A stretch of DNA of 64,000 nt from Shewanella maritima. Its GTDB lineage: Bacteria; Pseudomonadota; Gammaproteobacteria; Enterobacterales; Shewanellaceae. This document shows, one piece after another, positions 63,689 to 64,000 of the stretch. A program made the position numbers and the translations under genes. Each line of letters opens with the position of its first letter. Position 1 is the first letter of the stretch. The stretch spans positions 930,001 through 994,000 of the forward strand of contig NZ_CP036200.1 in assembly GCF_004295345.1 (NCBI RefSeq), in the 5' to 3' direction. The notes under the pieces were generated by a model. It had not been told where the DNA came from. It ran no database searches and worked only from the letters and a program-made list of their open reading frames with translations.

Positions 63689-63741
63689 GTTTAAATAGTA
63701 AATTCGTGAATATACGTAACTGACATAATTAAAAATCAAAG

Positions 63742-64000
63742 TTAACTAAGCAGTAACCCGCTATTTCCATGTGATTCAAATTGCTTACCGTGAAGCCATA
63801 ACGAAGAATTGCTATTGGCAGCCATTTGATACGCCCAAGTGGTAATTGCCTCGCTACGCTCGCTTTCGCATACGAAGTATTTACTCATTTCAGCGTCAAT
63901 AATGTGTTTGTGCTGGATGATATTTTGTTCAAACCAACGGTCTTTGTGCTGCTCTGCAGCAAGGTAATCTTTCTTGGCATTGTTGCAGCTACTGTGTGCA
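63742..64000 (-). CDS. Unrecognised protein, C-terminal fragment
   Basis: An open frame on the minus strand runs from the window edge to TAA at 63742-63744 and encodes 86 residues, beginning AHSSCNNAKKDYLAAEQHKD and ending in GNSGLLLS. The remainder is helical with IDAEMSKYFVCESERSEAIT. The codon use is normal for the window. No family recognised; the start lies outside. Confidence 0.6.
   Translation of the reverse strand, partial: AHSSCNNAKKDYLAAEQHKDRWFEQNIIQHKHIIDAEMSKYFVCESERSEAITTWAYQMAANSNSSLWLHGKQFESHGNSGLLLS

Overview
The window looks like a chromosomal segment of a marine gammaproteobacterium, most probably Shewanella. Grounds: the order aceA-aceB / borosin pair / bamE / rnfH-ratA / smpB-ssrA, a tmRNA tag reading ANDDNYALAA, a split-borosin pair resembling the SonM/SonA pair described in Shewanella oneidensis, and moderate GC. 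No taxonomic search was possible.

Layout. (1) 1-6440: the tail of an NTF2/SnoaL-like gene, an HDOD signalling protein and the glyoxylate-shunt genes aceA and aceB, all but the first on the minus strand, then about 1 kb of AT-rich non-coding DNA. (2) 6443-6963: a tandem array of about 150-bp units rich in ATTCCCGC/GCGGGAAT hairpins. (3) 7122-9985 (minus): a RiPP operon made of a SonM-like alpha-N-methyltransferase, a 70-aa SonA-like precursor, and an overlapping TPR-GGDEF membrane protein with a degenerate GGDEF motif. (4) 10256-12818: core genes bamE, rnfH, ratA, smpB and the tmRNA gene ssrA. (5) 12796-22053: a 9.2-kb genomic island inserted in the 3' end of ssrA. It carries a tyrosine integrase, an AlpA-like regulator, a TOPRIM/DUF927 primase-helicase, a serine resolvase with a res-like dyad, a repeat-rich possible origin, and a two-gene membrane module resembling phage abortive-infection proteins. 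(6) 22049-43253: a 21-kb type I secretion/giant VCBS-repeat adhesin block flanked by perfect 42-bp direct repeats that contain a terminator. It holds two ABC transporter genes with complementary degenerate ATPase motifs, a frameshifted HlyD-type adaptor, and an adhesin of about 15.6 kb broken by three apparent one-base deletions. (7) 43342-60602: a complete aryl polyene (APE) pigment cluster in which an aromatic amino acid ammonia-lyase probably supplies the starter. (8) 60752-64000: a secreted SnoaL-like protein and an alpha/beta hydrolase, divergent from an AraC-type regulator, and the 3' end of an unrecognised gene.

How the parts work together. The APE genes form one long plus-strand operon with many ATGA-type overlaps. 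It encodes ligase, two ACPs, ketosynthases with a chain-length-factor-like partner, ketoreductase, dehydratases, thioesterase, acyl- and glycosyltransferases, and a LolA/MMPL/lipoprotein export set. A methyltransferase and a lipoprotein gene diverge from it. The region between ssrA and the methyltransferase appears to be a composite integration hotspot, since a likely native ssrA terminator is now present twice, about 21 kb apart.

The most interesting signals are: the borosin operon coupled to a GGDEF-like protein; the (GGCACT)n tract in the adhesin, which is open in all three frames; 21 indel-free 318-bp adhesin repeats; four apparent one-base deletions confined to the T1SS block; and the island's repeat-rich origin-like region and abortive-infection-like cargo.
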